Shown here: positions 18,006 through 26,086 of the stretch, in pieces
Numbering within the stretch: position 1 is the stretch's first letter
How the letters are laid out: each line of letters starts with the position of its first letter
Assembly (NCBI GenBank): GCA_000775715.1
Contig: JRWQ01000023.1
Span: 1 to 53,342, forward strand
Length of the DNA stretch: 53,342 nucleotides
Direction: 5' to 3'
From: Vibrio tubiashii
Lineage (GTDB): Bacteria > Pseudomonadota > Gammaproteobacteria > Enterobacterales > Vibrionaceae
Notes under the pieces: generated by a model
Told to the model about the DNA's origin: nothing
Database searches by the model: none
Seen by the model: only the letters and a program-made list of their open reading frames with translations
Program-made: the position numbers and the translations under genes

Positions 18006-18085
18006 TAACTTTCTCTTTTATATCTTATATGTCTAATGCCATTGTAACCTATCCAGTGGTGAACAAGTACACGGGGTCAGTAAGG

Positions 18086-18302
18086 TTATCCACTAGCGAT
18101 CACAAATGCATCATCTGTGGATAAAACTGTGGATTACGTTGATAAAGTATTTGGAATTGAATTGATCCACAACATATAGTGATGATCATTATTTAATTGT
18201 GTGTAAAAGAAAAACTATCCCCAGTAAAAAAAGCAGGATGACACCTTTATCCACCCTGCTTGCTGACAGATAGCAAAGAAATTTACCACAGAGTTACCCA
18301 CA
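18086..18302. promoter_or_regulatory. Cluster of six DnaA-box-like 9-mers
   Basis: Against TTATCCACA, one perfect site (18116-18124, minus orientation) and five single-mismatch sites (18086-18094, 18128-18136, 18163-18171, 18247-18255, 18294-18302) fall in 217 bp. Orientations are mixed: two on the minus and four on the plus strand. Random sequence would give one such match per roughly 4.7 kb, counting both strands. The cluster lies between rpoH and glpE. It could titrate or recharge DnaA, like datA or DARS in E. coli, or regulate glpE. No IHF site was assigned. Confidence 0.6.
18226..18262 (-). terminator. Second intrinsic terminator downstream of rpoH
   Basis: Minus strand: AAGCAGGGTGGA pairs with TCATCCTGCTT (18261-18250 and 18241-18231) with wobbles, followed by seven Ts (18232-18226). 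No annotated gene ends here; rpoH has its own terminator 105 bp earlier. It may back up rpoH or end a small RNA. Confidence 0.65.
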
Positions 18303-18362
18303 GGCTAGAGTGATTAAATTCGATCCAAAATCATCTTGGTAACTCGCTAGATGATCGGCAAT

Positions 18363-18392
18363 AAAAAAGCCGAGCTCGTAAGAGCTCGACTT
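18363..18392 (-). terminator. Terminator of rpoH
   Basis: On the minus strand a 10-bp stem (one G-U) around CGAGCTC / GAGCTCG (18371-18377 and 18382-18388) with loop TTAC leads into six Ts. It lies 27 bp after the rpoH stop. Confidence 0.88.
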
Positions 18393-18418
18393 CACTTTTC
18401 TTTGTCGCTTAGCTGATA

Positions 18419-19276
18419 TTAAAACTCGCCAACAGCAGCTTTCAATTTTTTCATCGCGTTCTTTTCAAGCTGACGAATTCGTTCAGCCGATACGCTATAA
18501 GTTTCTGCTAGCTCTTGCAGCGTTGACTTGTTGTCGTCTAACCAACGAGAGCGAACAATGTGCTGACTTCGCTCGTCTAAGCTCTTTAGTGCTAAGCTCA
18601 AGCGATTGTTAGTATGCGCTTCCCAATTAGCAGCTTCGACACTGTCGGCAACATCAGAAGATTTGTCTTCTAAATACACCATAGGCGCAGTGTAAGATGA
18701 ACCAGAATCATCATCGTCGCTTGGCATTTCGAAAGTTGCATCTTGAGCCGCTAATCGAGACTCCATTTCGCGAACTTCTGAAGGTTCAACACCTAGCTCA
18801 CGAGCAACCGTTTCTACTTCGCCATTGTTGAACCAACCCAAACGCTTTTTGGATTTACGTAGGTTGAAGAACAATTTACGTTGCGCTTTAGTGGTCGCGA
18901 TTTTAACGATACGCCAGTTACGTAGCACGTACTCGTGTATTTCAGCTTTGATCCAGTGAACGGCAAAAGAAACCAGACGAACACCCACTTCTGGGTTAAA
19001 GCGTTTTACCGCTTTCATAAGGCCAATATTGCCTTCTTGAACTAGGTCAGCCATAGGTAGGCCGTAACCCGAATAACCGCGAGCAACGTGTACAACAAAA
19101 CGAAGGTGCGAAAGGATTAAGCCTTTTGCTGCCTCAATTTCACCGTCGTAATGCAGACGTTCTGCAAGTTCACGCTCCTCTTCAGGAGTTAGCATTGGAT
19201 AGCTGTTCACAGAACGAATATAGCTGTCTAAGCTATCTTGTGTCACTACAGCCATTGGATATGCTTGGTTACTCAT
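18419..19276 (-). CDS. rpoH: Heat-shock sigma factor RpoH (sigma-32)
   Basis: Directs RNA polymerase to heat-shock promoters. 285 residues (E. coli 284). Region 2 reads GYGLPMADLVQEGNIGLMKA and FAVHWIKAEIHEYVLRNWR. The RpoH box QRKLFFNLRKSKKR (about 132-145), used for core binding and unique to this sigma, is complete. Region 4.2 carries LQELAETYSVSAERIRQLE. Expression is probably controlled at translation by mRNA folding around the start, as in E. coli; I did not verify the fold. The 184-bp gap from ftsX should hold its promoters. Confidence 0.98.
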   Translation of the reverse strand: MSNQAYPMAVVTQDSLDSYIRSVNSYPMLTPEEERELAERLHYDGEIEAAKGLILSHLRFVVHVARGYSGYGLPMADLVQEGNIGLMKAVKRFNPEVGVRLVSFAVHWIKAEIHEYVLRNWRIVKIATTKAQRKLFFNLRKSKKRLGWFNNGEVETVARELGVEPSEVREMESRLAAQDATFEMPSDDDDSGSSYTAPMVYLEDKSSDVADSVEAANWEAHTNNRLSLALKSLDERSQHIVRSRWLDDNKSTLQELAETYSVSAERIRQLEKNAMKKLKAAVGEF

Positions 19277-19460
19277 TCAAGTCCTCATCAGTCTCTGATT
19301 AAGAATATGGTTTTAACCCAACAATCTTGAACCTAAAATGAACAGGTTTCAAGCAGGGGAAGGTTATTATGCATAAACAAATCATCTATACAAGAAAAGA
19401 AGTATACGGTAGCGTCTACTTTTTTCAATAGTATGACAACAGCACAATAATCGAGTTCAA

Positions 19461-20429
19461 TTAAACAGGCTCTATCTCTTTAAGGTGTCTTTGTGCTGAT
19501 ACCTTCGCTGCTAAACAACCAAGGAAAGTGCCCAGCATCACCAGCAACAGAGATTCATCCCAGCTTAAGCCAACCAAGCGAAAATGGCTGTCATACAGAA
19601 GCGCTAACTGCTCTACACTGCTATTAAGTAAAATTGTGATAACGGCAGTTAATACCCACGCCATAACTGCACCCAATAGGCCAAACCACATTCCTGAATA
19701 GAGATAAGGACGAAGAATATAACTATTGGTCGCTCCAATCAGCTTCATCGTTTGGATCTCTTCTTTATTGGCGAGCACATTAAACCTCAGCGTATTACCA
19801 ACAATTAAGAACACAGATCCAAGCATCAACAGCGACAAAGTCACGACAATACCACTCACAAGGTTTTTAATCGCATCTAACCGGGTCAACCAATCTTCGT
19901 CTAAACGAACATCAGTGATCCCCTCTTGTTTAGCAATACGCTGTGCGAGAAGTTTGATCGCTGCTTTGTCATCTTTACTCGGAGTAATGACTAGCACTCC
20001 TGGCAGTGCATAGTCATCCAGCAAACTAATGGCCTGTTCAAAGCCTGAGTACTGGCTAAGATCTTCTAACCCTTGCTGCGGAGAAATATACTCAACTTTG
20101 GCTACATCTGGCGATGTTTCGAGTTCATCCTTCAACACCATGACTCGCGCTTCTGGAGTTTGATCTTTTATATACACACTCACTTGTGCTGGACTCGTCA
20201 CATTAGTTGAAGCGACCGAAATATTTTTTCCAAGCAAATAGAGTGCAGCTGGCATCGCTAGCGCCATTGAGATCACCGCCAAAGTCAGAATGTTGCCTAA
20301 TGGACGCTGCCACAACTCAGACAACGATGCTTTGGCCTGCTTAAAATGAACGGCGAAAAAGTTGTCTTTCTTGACTCGGTTTTTACTGCGAGACGCATTG
20401 GCGCTCTTATTGCGCTTATTCACGCCCAT
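19461..20429 (-). CDS. ftsX: Cell division protein FtsX
   Basis: Membrane partner of FtsE; the complex activates amidases through EnvC at the septum. About 322 residues from ATG 20429; GTG 20423 is a possible start and TTG 20438 gives the longest frame. A basic N-terminal tail with KRNKSANASRSKNRVKK is followed by four membrane helices and a periplasmic loop (about 75-205). The start overlaps ftsE by 14 bp, and the order ftsY-ftsE-ftsX-rpoH is that of E. coli. Confidence 0.96.
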   Translation of the reverse strand: MGVNKRNKSANASRSKNRVKKDNFFAVHFKQAKASLSELWQRPLGNILTLAVISMALAMPAALYLLGKNISVASTNVTSPAQVSVYIKDQTPEARVMVLKDELETSPDVAKVEYISPQQGLEDLSQYSGFEQAISLLDDYALPGVLVITPSKDDKAAIKLLAQRIAKQEGITDVRLDEDWLTRLDAIKNLVSGIVVTLSLLMLGSVFLIVGNTLRFNVLANKEEIQTMKLIGATNSYILRPYLYSGMWFGLLGAVMAWVLTAVITILLNSSVEQLALLYDSHFRLVGLSWDESLLLVMLGTFLGCLAAKVSAQRHLKEIEPV

Positions 20430-21093
20430 AATCTTCAACCTCGCTCAAAAAGCCTTGATTAAGCTCTAGGTGACGGTACTGTGGTCGAGTGCTTACTAAC
20501 CCGGTGTCGTGAGTCGCTAAAAGAATGGTAACCCCTGCACGATTAAACTCTTCGAGCAGTTTCAATACCCGATTAGACAGCTCTGGATCTAAGTTACCAG
20601 TCGGCTCGTCCGCAAGAAGCAGTGTAGGCCTATTAACCACAGCGCGAGCGATACCGACCCGCTGCTGTTCACCACCAGACAATTGGCTAGGTAAACACTT
20701 GGCTTTATCAAGCAGATCGGTTTTATCCAATGCAGCAGACACACGGCGTTTGATTTCATTTTCAGAGATGGACTCAATCCGCATAGGCAGAGCGACGTTG
20801 TCGAATACGCTTCGGTCCATCAATAAGCGGTGGTCTTGAAAGACAATGCCAATATTGCGACGTAAGAATGGGATGTCCTTATTAGGAATTCGAGTAATAT
20901 CATGATCATTAAAACTGATCTTGCCATCAGTTGGGCGCTCAATAGCACAAATCAGTTTAAGCAACGTGCTTTTACCTGCACCTGAGTGCCCGCCAAGAAA
21001 GGCCATTTCACCGCGACGAAGATGAAAGTCGACCTTCTGTAAGGCTTGGCGACCACCGCGATAAGCTTTACTCACTTGCTGAAATTTTATCAC
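20416..21093 (-). CDS. ftsE: Cell division ATP-binding protein FtsE
   Basis: ABC ATPase of the FtsEX complex. 225 residues (E. coli 222). Walker A is GGHSGAGKSTLLKL (about 34-47), the signature LSGGEQQRVGIARA (about 137-150), Walker B LLLADEPTGNLDPEL (about 158-172), and the switch histidine follows in LLATHDTGL. It overlaps ftsX and lies 82 bp after ftsY. Confidence 0.97.
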   Translation of the reverse strand: MIKFQQVSKAYRGGRQALQKVDFHLRRGEMAFLGGHSGAGKSTLLKLICAIERPTDGKISFNDHDITRIPNKDIPFLRRNIGIVFQDHRLLMDRSVFDNVALPMRIESISENEIKRRVSAALDKTDLLDKAKCLPSQLSGGEQQRVGIARAVVNRPTLLLADEPTGNLDPELSNRVLKLLEEFNRAGVTILLATHDTGLVSTRPQYRHLELNQGFLSEVEDYGRE

Positions 21094-21175
21094 CCGAAAT
21101 CCCTCTTACGAACTTCTAAACAGTATGCATACATCAATAATTTGAAGCAATACAAGCACTTCAAATATGACGGGG

Positions 21176-22402
21176 TTAATCTTCGCGACTAAACAACGCG
21201 TCAATGAACTCTTGAGTCTCAAATGGACGTAAGTCATCAATACCCTCGCCCACACCGATGTAGCGAATTGGGATTTGGAACTGATCAGCCAACGCAAAGA
21301 TCACGCCCCCTTTGGCCGTACCGTCGAGTTTTGTCAGAGTAATACCGGTCAGAGGAGCCACATCGCTAAACAGCTTCGCTTGGCTGATCGCATTTTGGCC
21401 TGTACCTGCATCCAAAGTCAGCATGATTTCATGTGGCGCTGAATCATCGACCTTTTTCATCACGCGAACAATTTTGCGCAGTTCTTCCATCAAATTGGCT
21501 TTATTTTGTAGGCGACCTGCAGTATCGGCAATCACCACATCAACGCCTTTGGCTTTTGCGGATTCAATGGCGTCATAGATGACTGAAGCACTATCAGCGC
21601 CTGTGTGCTGAGCAATGACAGGGACGTTATTACGTTCACCCCAAACTTGTAGCTGCTCAACCGCTGCCGCACGGAAGGTATCACCCGCAGCAAGCATGAC
21701 TTTCTTGCCTTCTGCTTGGAACTGCTTAGCTAACTTACCTATGGTGGTGGTTTTACCGACACCATTAACACCGACCATCAGAATGACGTATGGCGTTTTC
21801 GTTGTATCTACCTCTAACGGCTTTTCAACGTTAGATAAGATTTCTGCCATCTCTTCTTTAAGTAAGCCGTATAGTGCTTCGCCATCTTTTAGTTCTTGGC
21901 GAGACGCCTTTTCAGTTAGGTTGTCGATAATTTTTTGAGTGGTATCCATACCCACATCGGCGATCAGCAACTGCTCTTCAAGCTCTTCAAATAACTCATC
22001 ATCGATTTGCTTATCTTTAAATAGGCCAAAGAAGCCAGCACCAATATTGGCTTTAGTTCGGGCTAAGCTACGTTTCAAGCGCGCAAAGAAGCTCTCAGTC
22101 GGCTTTTCTTGCTCAACGGCACGAGGCTCCGCAGGCTGTTCCACTTCCGCTATCCCCTCTTCTGCTTCTGCTTCTGCTTCTGCTTCTGCTTCTGCTTCTG
22201 CTTCTGCTTCTGCTTCTGCTTCTGCTTCTGCTTCTGCTTCTGCTAGCTCAGCGTTAGCTTGCTGCTCTTGCTCGTCAACGACTTGCGTCTCTTCAACGGA
22301 CTCTTCGGTTAAATTTTGTTGTTCTTCAGCGGGTTGCTTGGTCTGCTCTTCATCGCCAAAACCAAGCCAAGAGAGTAATCCGCGCTTCTTTTTTTCCGTC
22401 AT
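21176..22402 (-). CDS. ftsY: Signal recognition particle receptor FtsY
   Basis: Docks SRP-bound ribosomes at the inner membrane. 408 residues. The acidic A domain (1-105) contains an almost pure Ala-Glu repeat (about 52-82) encoded by 14 perfect hexamers. The NG domain follows: G1 GVNGVGKTTTIGKLAKQF, DTFRAAAVEQLQ, G3 IADTAGRLQNK, G4 TLTKLDGTAKGG. It diverges from rsmD and is followed by ftsE. The A domain varies widely in the family, so length change in the repeat is probably tolerated. Confidence 0.97.
   Translation of the reverse strand: MTEKKKRGLLSWLGFGDEEQTKQPAEEQQNLTEESVEETQVVDEQEQQANAELAEAEAEAEAEAEAEAEAEAEAEAEAEAEEGIAEVEQPAEPRAVEQEKPTESFFARLKRSLARTKANIGAGFFGLFKDKQIDDELFEELEEQLLIADVGMDTTQKIIDNLTEKASRQELKDGEALYGLLKEEMAEILSNVEKPLEVDTTKTPYVILMVGVNGVGKTTTIGKLAKQFQAEGKKVMLAAGDTFRAAAVEQLQVWGERNNVPVIAQHTGADSASVIYDAIESAKAKGVDVVIADTAGRLQNKANLMEELRKIVRVMKKVDDSAPHEIMLTLDAGTGQNAISQAKLFSDVAPLTGITLTKLDGTAKGGVIFALADQFQIPIRYIGVGEGIDDLRPFETQEFIDALFSRED
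22159..22242. repeat. Hexanucleotide microsatellite, 14 x CTTCTG, inside ftsY
   Basis: Fourteen uninterrupted copies of CTTCTG (84 bp). On the coding minus strand these are CAGAAG units that encode alternating Ala and Glu. Changes by whole units keep the reading frame, so copy-number change would lengthen or shorten the acidic tract without inactivating FtsY. The opposite strand gives a Ser-Ala repeat in a 200-codon shadow frame with no sign of being real. Confidence 0.97.
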
Positions 22403-22596
22403 CTGGGGCTATCCTAGATCGTCTTGTTTAACTCAGACTCTTTTCCACTGGTGGAAAAGAAAACGACAACACAGTGAAAAGTTTTCACTACCTATACGAT
22501 GGTATACACTTTGTCATCAACAAATTTGGGCTGTATGTTAGTGCTCACAGCAGAGCGACTGGCTATAGTATCACTTTATTAGCGGTCAAAAAATCT

Positions 22597-23199
22597 ATGG
22601 TAAGACGTCGCCAGCAAAACACATCACAAAAAAAGCCTTCCGTGGGCTTTGTTCGTATTATTAGCGGTTTATGGAGAGGGCGTAAACTCCCTGTTCATGA
22701 CGCCGAAGGGCTAAGACCGACGACTGATCGCGTCAAAGAAACACTGTTCAACTGGATTGCCCAAGATGTCCCTCGGTCAAAATGCCTAGATTTATTCGCA
22801 GGCTCTGGCGGACTAGGGTTTGAAGCAGCATCACGTCAAGCGGAAATGGTCACCTTGATTGAACTCAACCCGAGCGCTTTTAATCAGATAAAAAAGAACA
22901 TTAGTACTTTGAATGCCGACAACCTACAGGTACACAACACGGATGCGCTTAGCTTTCTTAAGCAGCCAGGCACACCGCACCATGTAGTGTTTATTGACCC
23001 ACCATTTCGTAAAGGCTTGCTCGATGAGACCATCGAACTACTAGAAGCGAATGGTTGGCTCGCGGAAGAAGCGATAATCTACGTAGAAACAGAAAAAGAG
23101 CTCACCCTTGACTGTATTCCACCGCATTGGCAATTACACCGAGAGAAGAGTGCTGGTCAGGTCAGCTACCGTTTATTTGAGAGACAACCAAGCCAATAA
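22597..23199 (+). CDS. rsmD: 16S rRNA (guanine(966)-N2)-methyltransferase RsmD
   Basis: Methylates G966 of 16S rRNA in the assembled 30S subunit. I start at ATG 22597 (MVRRRQQN), giving 200 residues against 198 in E. coli; the longer frame from 22474 lacks support. Visible are RIISGLWRGRKLPV, LRPTTDRVKETLFNW, the SAM motif LDLFAGSGGLGFEA (about 66-79) and the catalytic DPPF (about 136-139). It diverges from ftsY and is followed 11 bp later by a DUF1145 gene. Confidence 0.96.
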   Translation: MVRRRQQNTSQKKPSVGFVRIISGLWRGRKLPVHDAEGLRPTTDRVKETLFNWIAQDVPRSKCLDLFAGSGGLGFEAASRQAEMVTLIELNPSAFNQIKKNISTLNADNLQVHNTDALSFLKQPGTPHHVVFIDPPFRKGLLDETIELLEANGWLAEEAIIYVETEKELTLDCIPPHWQLHREKSAGQVSYRLFERQPSQ

Positions 23200-23209
23200 G
23201 GAAATAATA

Positions 23210-23476
23210 ATGAAAGCACTAATTATGTTAGCCAAAGCCGGAATTGGTTTTGTCTGGTTTATTCTCTTACTTAACTTCTTTATGCCTTTTCCCGGCAAAG
23301 CAGCAATTGCGCTCTATATCATGACGGCGTTTTTATTCATTATGCATGGTCTACAGATGCTGATTTTTATCGGCGCCTTTGGTGACAAAATTAAGATGAG
23401 CAGTTGGGAAAAGTGGTCAATTCTTATCTTTGGTATTTTTGCTCTGCTCGATATACGTCGTAAGCACATGAGCTAA
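23210..23476 (+). CDS. DUF1145 family small membrane protein (YhhL-like)
   Basis: 88 residues with two or three hydrophobic segments (about 4-28, 33-55, 64-80) and a basic C-terminus DIRRKHMS. It begins with ATG 23210 behind AAGGA, ten bases after the rsmD stop, so it is probably cotranscribed. E. coli has yhhL in the same place. Function unknown; the sequence shows only a small inner-membrane protein. Confidence 0.88.
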   Translation: MKALIMLAKAGIGFVWFILLLNFFMPFPGKAAIALYIMTAFLFIMHGLQMLIFIGAFGDKIKMSSWEKWSILIFGIFALLDIRRKHMS

Positions 23477-23488
23477 AGGCTAGAACTA

Positions 23489-23518
23489 TAAACGCCGCTG
23501 TGATTAGCGGCGTTTTCT
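23489..23518. terminator. Terminator after the DUF1145 gene
   Basis: A 9-bp stem AACGCCGCT / AGCGGCGTT (23491-23499 and 23506-23514) with a 6-base loop and TTT. It lies between two convergent genes and could act on both. Confidence 0.85.
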
Positions 23519-23525
23519 ATTGTAC

Positions 23526-24110
23526 TTATCCTAAATAGCTCTTCATTCCATCCAAGAACATCTGCGTCGAAATCATAATTAGCAACAAGCCCATCAAACG
23601 TTCAACTGCTTTCAGACCACGTTCTCCTAACACTCGATGGAAGAAGTTATAGAACATCAAAATAATAAAACTCGCGCCCCACGCTAACATTACAGACGCC
23701 GACAACTCCAATAAGTTGTCAGGATGTTGGCTGGAAAGAAGCAACAAGGCTGCCAATACCGAAGGTCCTGCAATCATTGGGATTGCCATCGGCACAATAA
23801 ACGGCTCTTCACCAGCGGCCAGACCTGTAATACTGCCTCCACTTGGGAAAATCATCTTAATCGCGATAATAAACAGAATGATACCACCAGAGATGCTCAA
23901 TGTTTCTGGCTGAACGTGTAAGAAATCCAAGATGCTCTTACCCGCAAAGAGAAACAACATCAGAATGCCTAAAGCAAAAAATAGCTCGCGGATGAGAACC
24001 TTACGCCTACGCTTAGGATCAAGGTGCTTTAGGATAGAGAGGATAATTGGCAGGTTTCCAAGCGGATCCATAATCAGGAACAGCATGGTCGCAGCAGAAA
24101 ATATATCCAT
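23526..24110 (-). CDS. MarC family membrane protein, YhgN-like
   Basis: 194 residues from ATG 24110, which has a perfect GGAGG five bases upstream; an in-frame TTG at 24122 includes that site and is rejected. Six hydrophobic helices, with family hallmarks FLIMDPLGNLPIILSIL near the start and PMAIPMIAGPSVLAALLLL in the middle. MarC proteins were once thought to give antibiotic resistance, but this is not supported and their substrate is unknown. YhgN is the closest E. coli member. Confidence 0.88.
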   Translation of the reverse strand: MDIFSAATMLFLIMDPLGNLPIILSILKHLDPKRRRKVLIRELFFALGILMLFLFAGKSILDFLHVQPETLSISGGIILFIIAIKMIFPSGGSITGLAAGEEPFIVPMAIPMIAGPSVLAALLLLSSQHPDNLLELSASVMLAWGASFIILMFYNFFHRVLGERGLKAVERLMGLLLIMISTQMFLDGMKSYLG

Positions 24111-24241
24111 GAAAGCCTCCAAAAATAAGTGTGATCGAGCTAAGCGTTAAAAATCCGCCGAAGTATAGCAATCTCATTCAATGATTTGGAAGCATTGGCA
24201 AAAAATATCTGACAAACAAATTCGAGATGAAGGTCAGCGAC

Positions 24242-24478
24242 TTAGTGGCCGCACACACGCTCAGCATTAACCTGCCACACCCCATCCTCTACAATGACCT
24301 TTTCACGCTCAGCAAAGAACTCTAGTAAGGTCTCAAGAGTAAAGCCATGACATTTACAGGTACGAAAACGCGCCTGTTCACCAAACAGTTCGTTCACTGC
24401 CGACTCTAACTCAGGTTTAGTCATCGGACGTTCTCTTAGCAAGTTTAGAACTTTGTGGGCGTGTGTTTCAGTTGTCAT
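24242..24478 (-). CDS. YecH family (DUF2492) putative metal-binding protein
   Basis: 78 residues from ATG 24478, preceded by GAGGA seven bases upstream; a TTG at 24484 is the alternative. HAHKVLNLL, the pair CKCHG in RFRTCKCHGFT, and a terminal ERVCGH supply cysteine and histidine ligands that suggest zinc or another metal. The compact fold predicted by MTKPELESAVNELFGE resembles a small winged helix. Length and motif match E. coli YecH (79 residues), of unknown function. Confidence 0.85.
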   Translation of the reverse strand: MTTETHAHKVLNLLRERPMTKPELESAVNELFGEQARFRTCKCHGFTLETLLEFFAEREKVIVEDGVWQVNAERVCGH

Positions 24479-24539
24479 GAGCAATCCTCGAGGTGGCTTT
24501 TCTGCAAGGATACTCGTAATAGATAAAGATTCTTTGATT

Positions 24540-25163
24540 CTAGATAATCAGTGAAGCCGTAATCAGACAATGTGCTAAAAGATAACTTCCCGAGATCAGA
24601 TAACGACCTTTATAGATAGGGTGCCTGTAGTCATGGATAGCGAGTAAAACAGCGGATAACATCAGGGTAAGCGAACCAACAAAGCCAAGCGCACTAGCAC
24701 TACCAGATTCAGCCAACCAAACTTCTCCCGCAGCCCAGTTAAGTTGCAGCAGCACAGCTCCCATCACCACCACAGGAAATATCAGCCGATCAATTTTTGG
24801 TAAGAGTAAAAAGAAACTCACGATTCCAATACCGAGCAACATAGCAGGTAGCCACCAAACCATGTCACCAGACAGCTTTGACCAAAACGATGCGCTATAA
24901 CATAGCTGCGCAATCACAAAACCAGCAAAGCTCAGCCTTAAGTGCTGTTTATATATGTAGAGCCCGTCAGCAGCGATAGAAACAACAAGACCAAGCGCAA
25001 CCCACCAAGCGGCAGCAACAGCAAGATCATTATGGCTCCATAACATCACTAACAACATCAGCAGCGACAGCGTTTTAAACATCGCCGCTTGTCTTATGTG
25101 ATTACTTTCATTCGCGGAAATACTGATATACCCCGATAAGGCAACAGAAAGCCAGCTCCACAT
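24540..25163 (-). CDS. YhhN family (lysoplasmalogenase-like) membrane protein
   Basis: 207 residues with about eight hydrophobic helices. Family motifs visible are ADGLYIYKQHLRLSFAGFVIAQLCYS and the acidic and aromatic residues of HDYRHPIYKGRYLISGSYLLAH near the end, read in pieces. Animal members hydrolyse the vinyl ether of lysoplasmalogens; bacterial substrates are uncertain. E. coli yhhN is a neighbour of yhhM and yhhL, and DUF2500 and DUF1145 genes are also nearby here. Confidence 0.82.
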   Translation of the reverse strand: MWSWLSVALSGYISISANESNHIRQAAMFKTLSLLMLLVMLWSHNDLAVAAAWWVALGLVVSIAADGLYIYKQHLRLSFAGFVIAQLCYSASFWSKLSGDMVWWLPAMLLGIGIVSFFLLLPKIDRLIFPVVVMGAVLLQLNWAAGEVWLAESGSASALGFVGSLTLMLSAVLLAIHDYRHPIYKGRYLISGSYLLAHCLITASLII

Positions 25164-25795
25164 CCGAACACCTCTACAAAATTGAGCTGCTAGTGTAGGC
25201 AGAGCGTTTAAGATGTCTATAGCAAAGCAGTAAAACTTGGATCTCGATAATATTAATCCTCGTTAATTACTGGTTCTCGTATGTGGCGCCACAGCCCAAG
25301 AGTTTCGTCTTCATTCAAGAAAAAATACTTTCACTCAGTTACAGCTCCTACCCACCACCAAAGCCAATAAAAATTAAATTAATGGTCAAATACCATCCAC
25401 ACAAAAATTTCAGCCATTAAAAAACAACAGCTTACGCAAAAAATCACAACCTCTTCCCTATCTGTTCCTAAAATTACCACTGGTAAATCGGATCGGAAAG
25501 CGACGACTTAACTAACCATCAAGAAAAATAAACGTCAAAACCAAGTCATTAAACTGTAAATTGACACGTGAACACATTCACGAGATCCAAACCACCAAAA
25601 CCATAACTATCAATAAAAATACAACTTTGAAACAACCAAAAACCAATTAAAAAACATAAACTTAAAAACGACAATTCGTGATTTAAGTCTACTTTTTATA
25701 CAAACTAGCCATCATAAAAATTTAAAATAATCACGACAAAAATGGCAAATCGTCGCACTTAAAGTTGTACTTTTAAGGCTTAGAATTCAAATAGC
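25164..25795. other. A/C-rich, G-poor noncoding region
   Basis: About 630 bp with no credible reading frame. From about 25320 to 25780 the plus strand is rich in A and C, poor in G and well below the window in GC content. Such a transcript would be largely unstructured and C>G, the composition favoured by Rho. One small hairpin (CGTGAA/TTCACG, 25567-25582) and a 10-bp palindrome (25283-25292) were seen. It may be a long leader for the small gene at 25867 or an H-NS-bound regulatory region. Confidence 0.5.
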
Positions 25796-25825
25796 TTGAT
25801 CTAGCCACCAAAAGTCTGTTATTCT
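25796..25825 (+). promoter_or_regulatory. Candidate promoter of the 26-codon gene
   Basis: TTGATC (25796-25801) and TATTCT (25820-25825) are separated by 18 bp. Initiation near 25832 would give a 35-base leader ending in the strong ribosome-binding site of the small gene. Confidence 0.5.
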
Positions 25826-25866
25826 TTAAGACATACCGAATAACATCAATCTTAAGGAGCAGTGCC

Positions 25867-25947
25867 ATGATTTCTTCTTCACAAAAACAAGGACTTGTAA
25901 TGATCGCAGTTGTCGTTGGTTTAATGACACTGCCGATGATGTACTAA
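25867..25947 (+). CDS. Small hydrophobic protein, 26 residues
   Basis: The product is a 26-residue peptide: a short polar start (MISSSQKQG) and one hydrophobic segment (about 10-25) ending PMMY, fit for a single inner-membrane helix. Support for translation is unusually good for so short a gene: AAGGAG seven bases before ATG, a plausible promoter 40-70 bp upstream, and a strong intrinsic terminator 17 bp after the stop. I do not recognise a family. Functions of similar small membrane proteins include tuning transporters or kinases; none can be assigned here. Confidence 0.7.
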   Translation: MISSSQKQGLVMIAVVVGLMTLPMMY

Positions 25948-25963
25948 GAAATTAAATTTAAAT

Positions 25964-25993
25964 AAAAAGGGACGCAACTGCGTCCCTTTTTAT
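25964..25993 (+). terminator. Terminator of the 26-codon gene
   Basis: AAAAGGGACGC pairs with GCGTCCCTTTT around loop AACT (25965-25990), followed by further T-rich sequence. It lies just after the small gene. The opposite flank also has an A run, so it may also stop leftward transcription. Confidence 0.9.
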
Positions 25994-26086
25994 TTTTTGG
26001 TGAACTATCACTCATTAATCAACTAAAACACGACCATCAAAGCCGCCAGGTGCTATTTGACAAAAGTATCACTTTTACTACTTAGG

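Noticed and set aside
21939..22541. 200-codon frame on the plus strand with a long Ser-Ala repeat
   Set aside because: It is the complement of the Ala-Glu tract of ftsY; it has no ribosome-binding site or family features and lies wholly opposite a certain gene and its promoter.
25283..25292. GTGGCGCCAC perfect palindrome
   Set aside because: Isolated, not tied to a promoter or gene start, and short enough to occur by chance.
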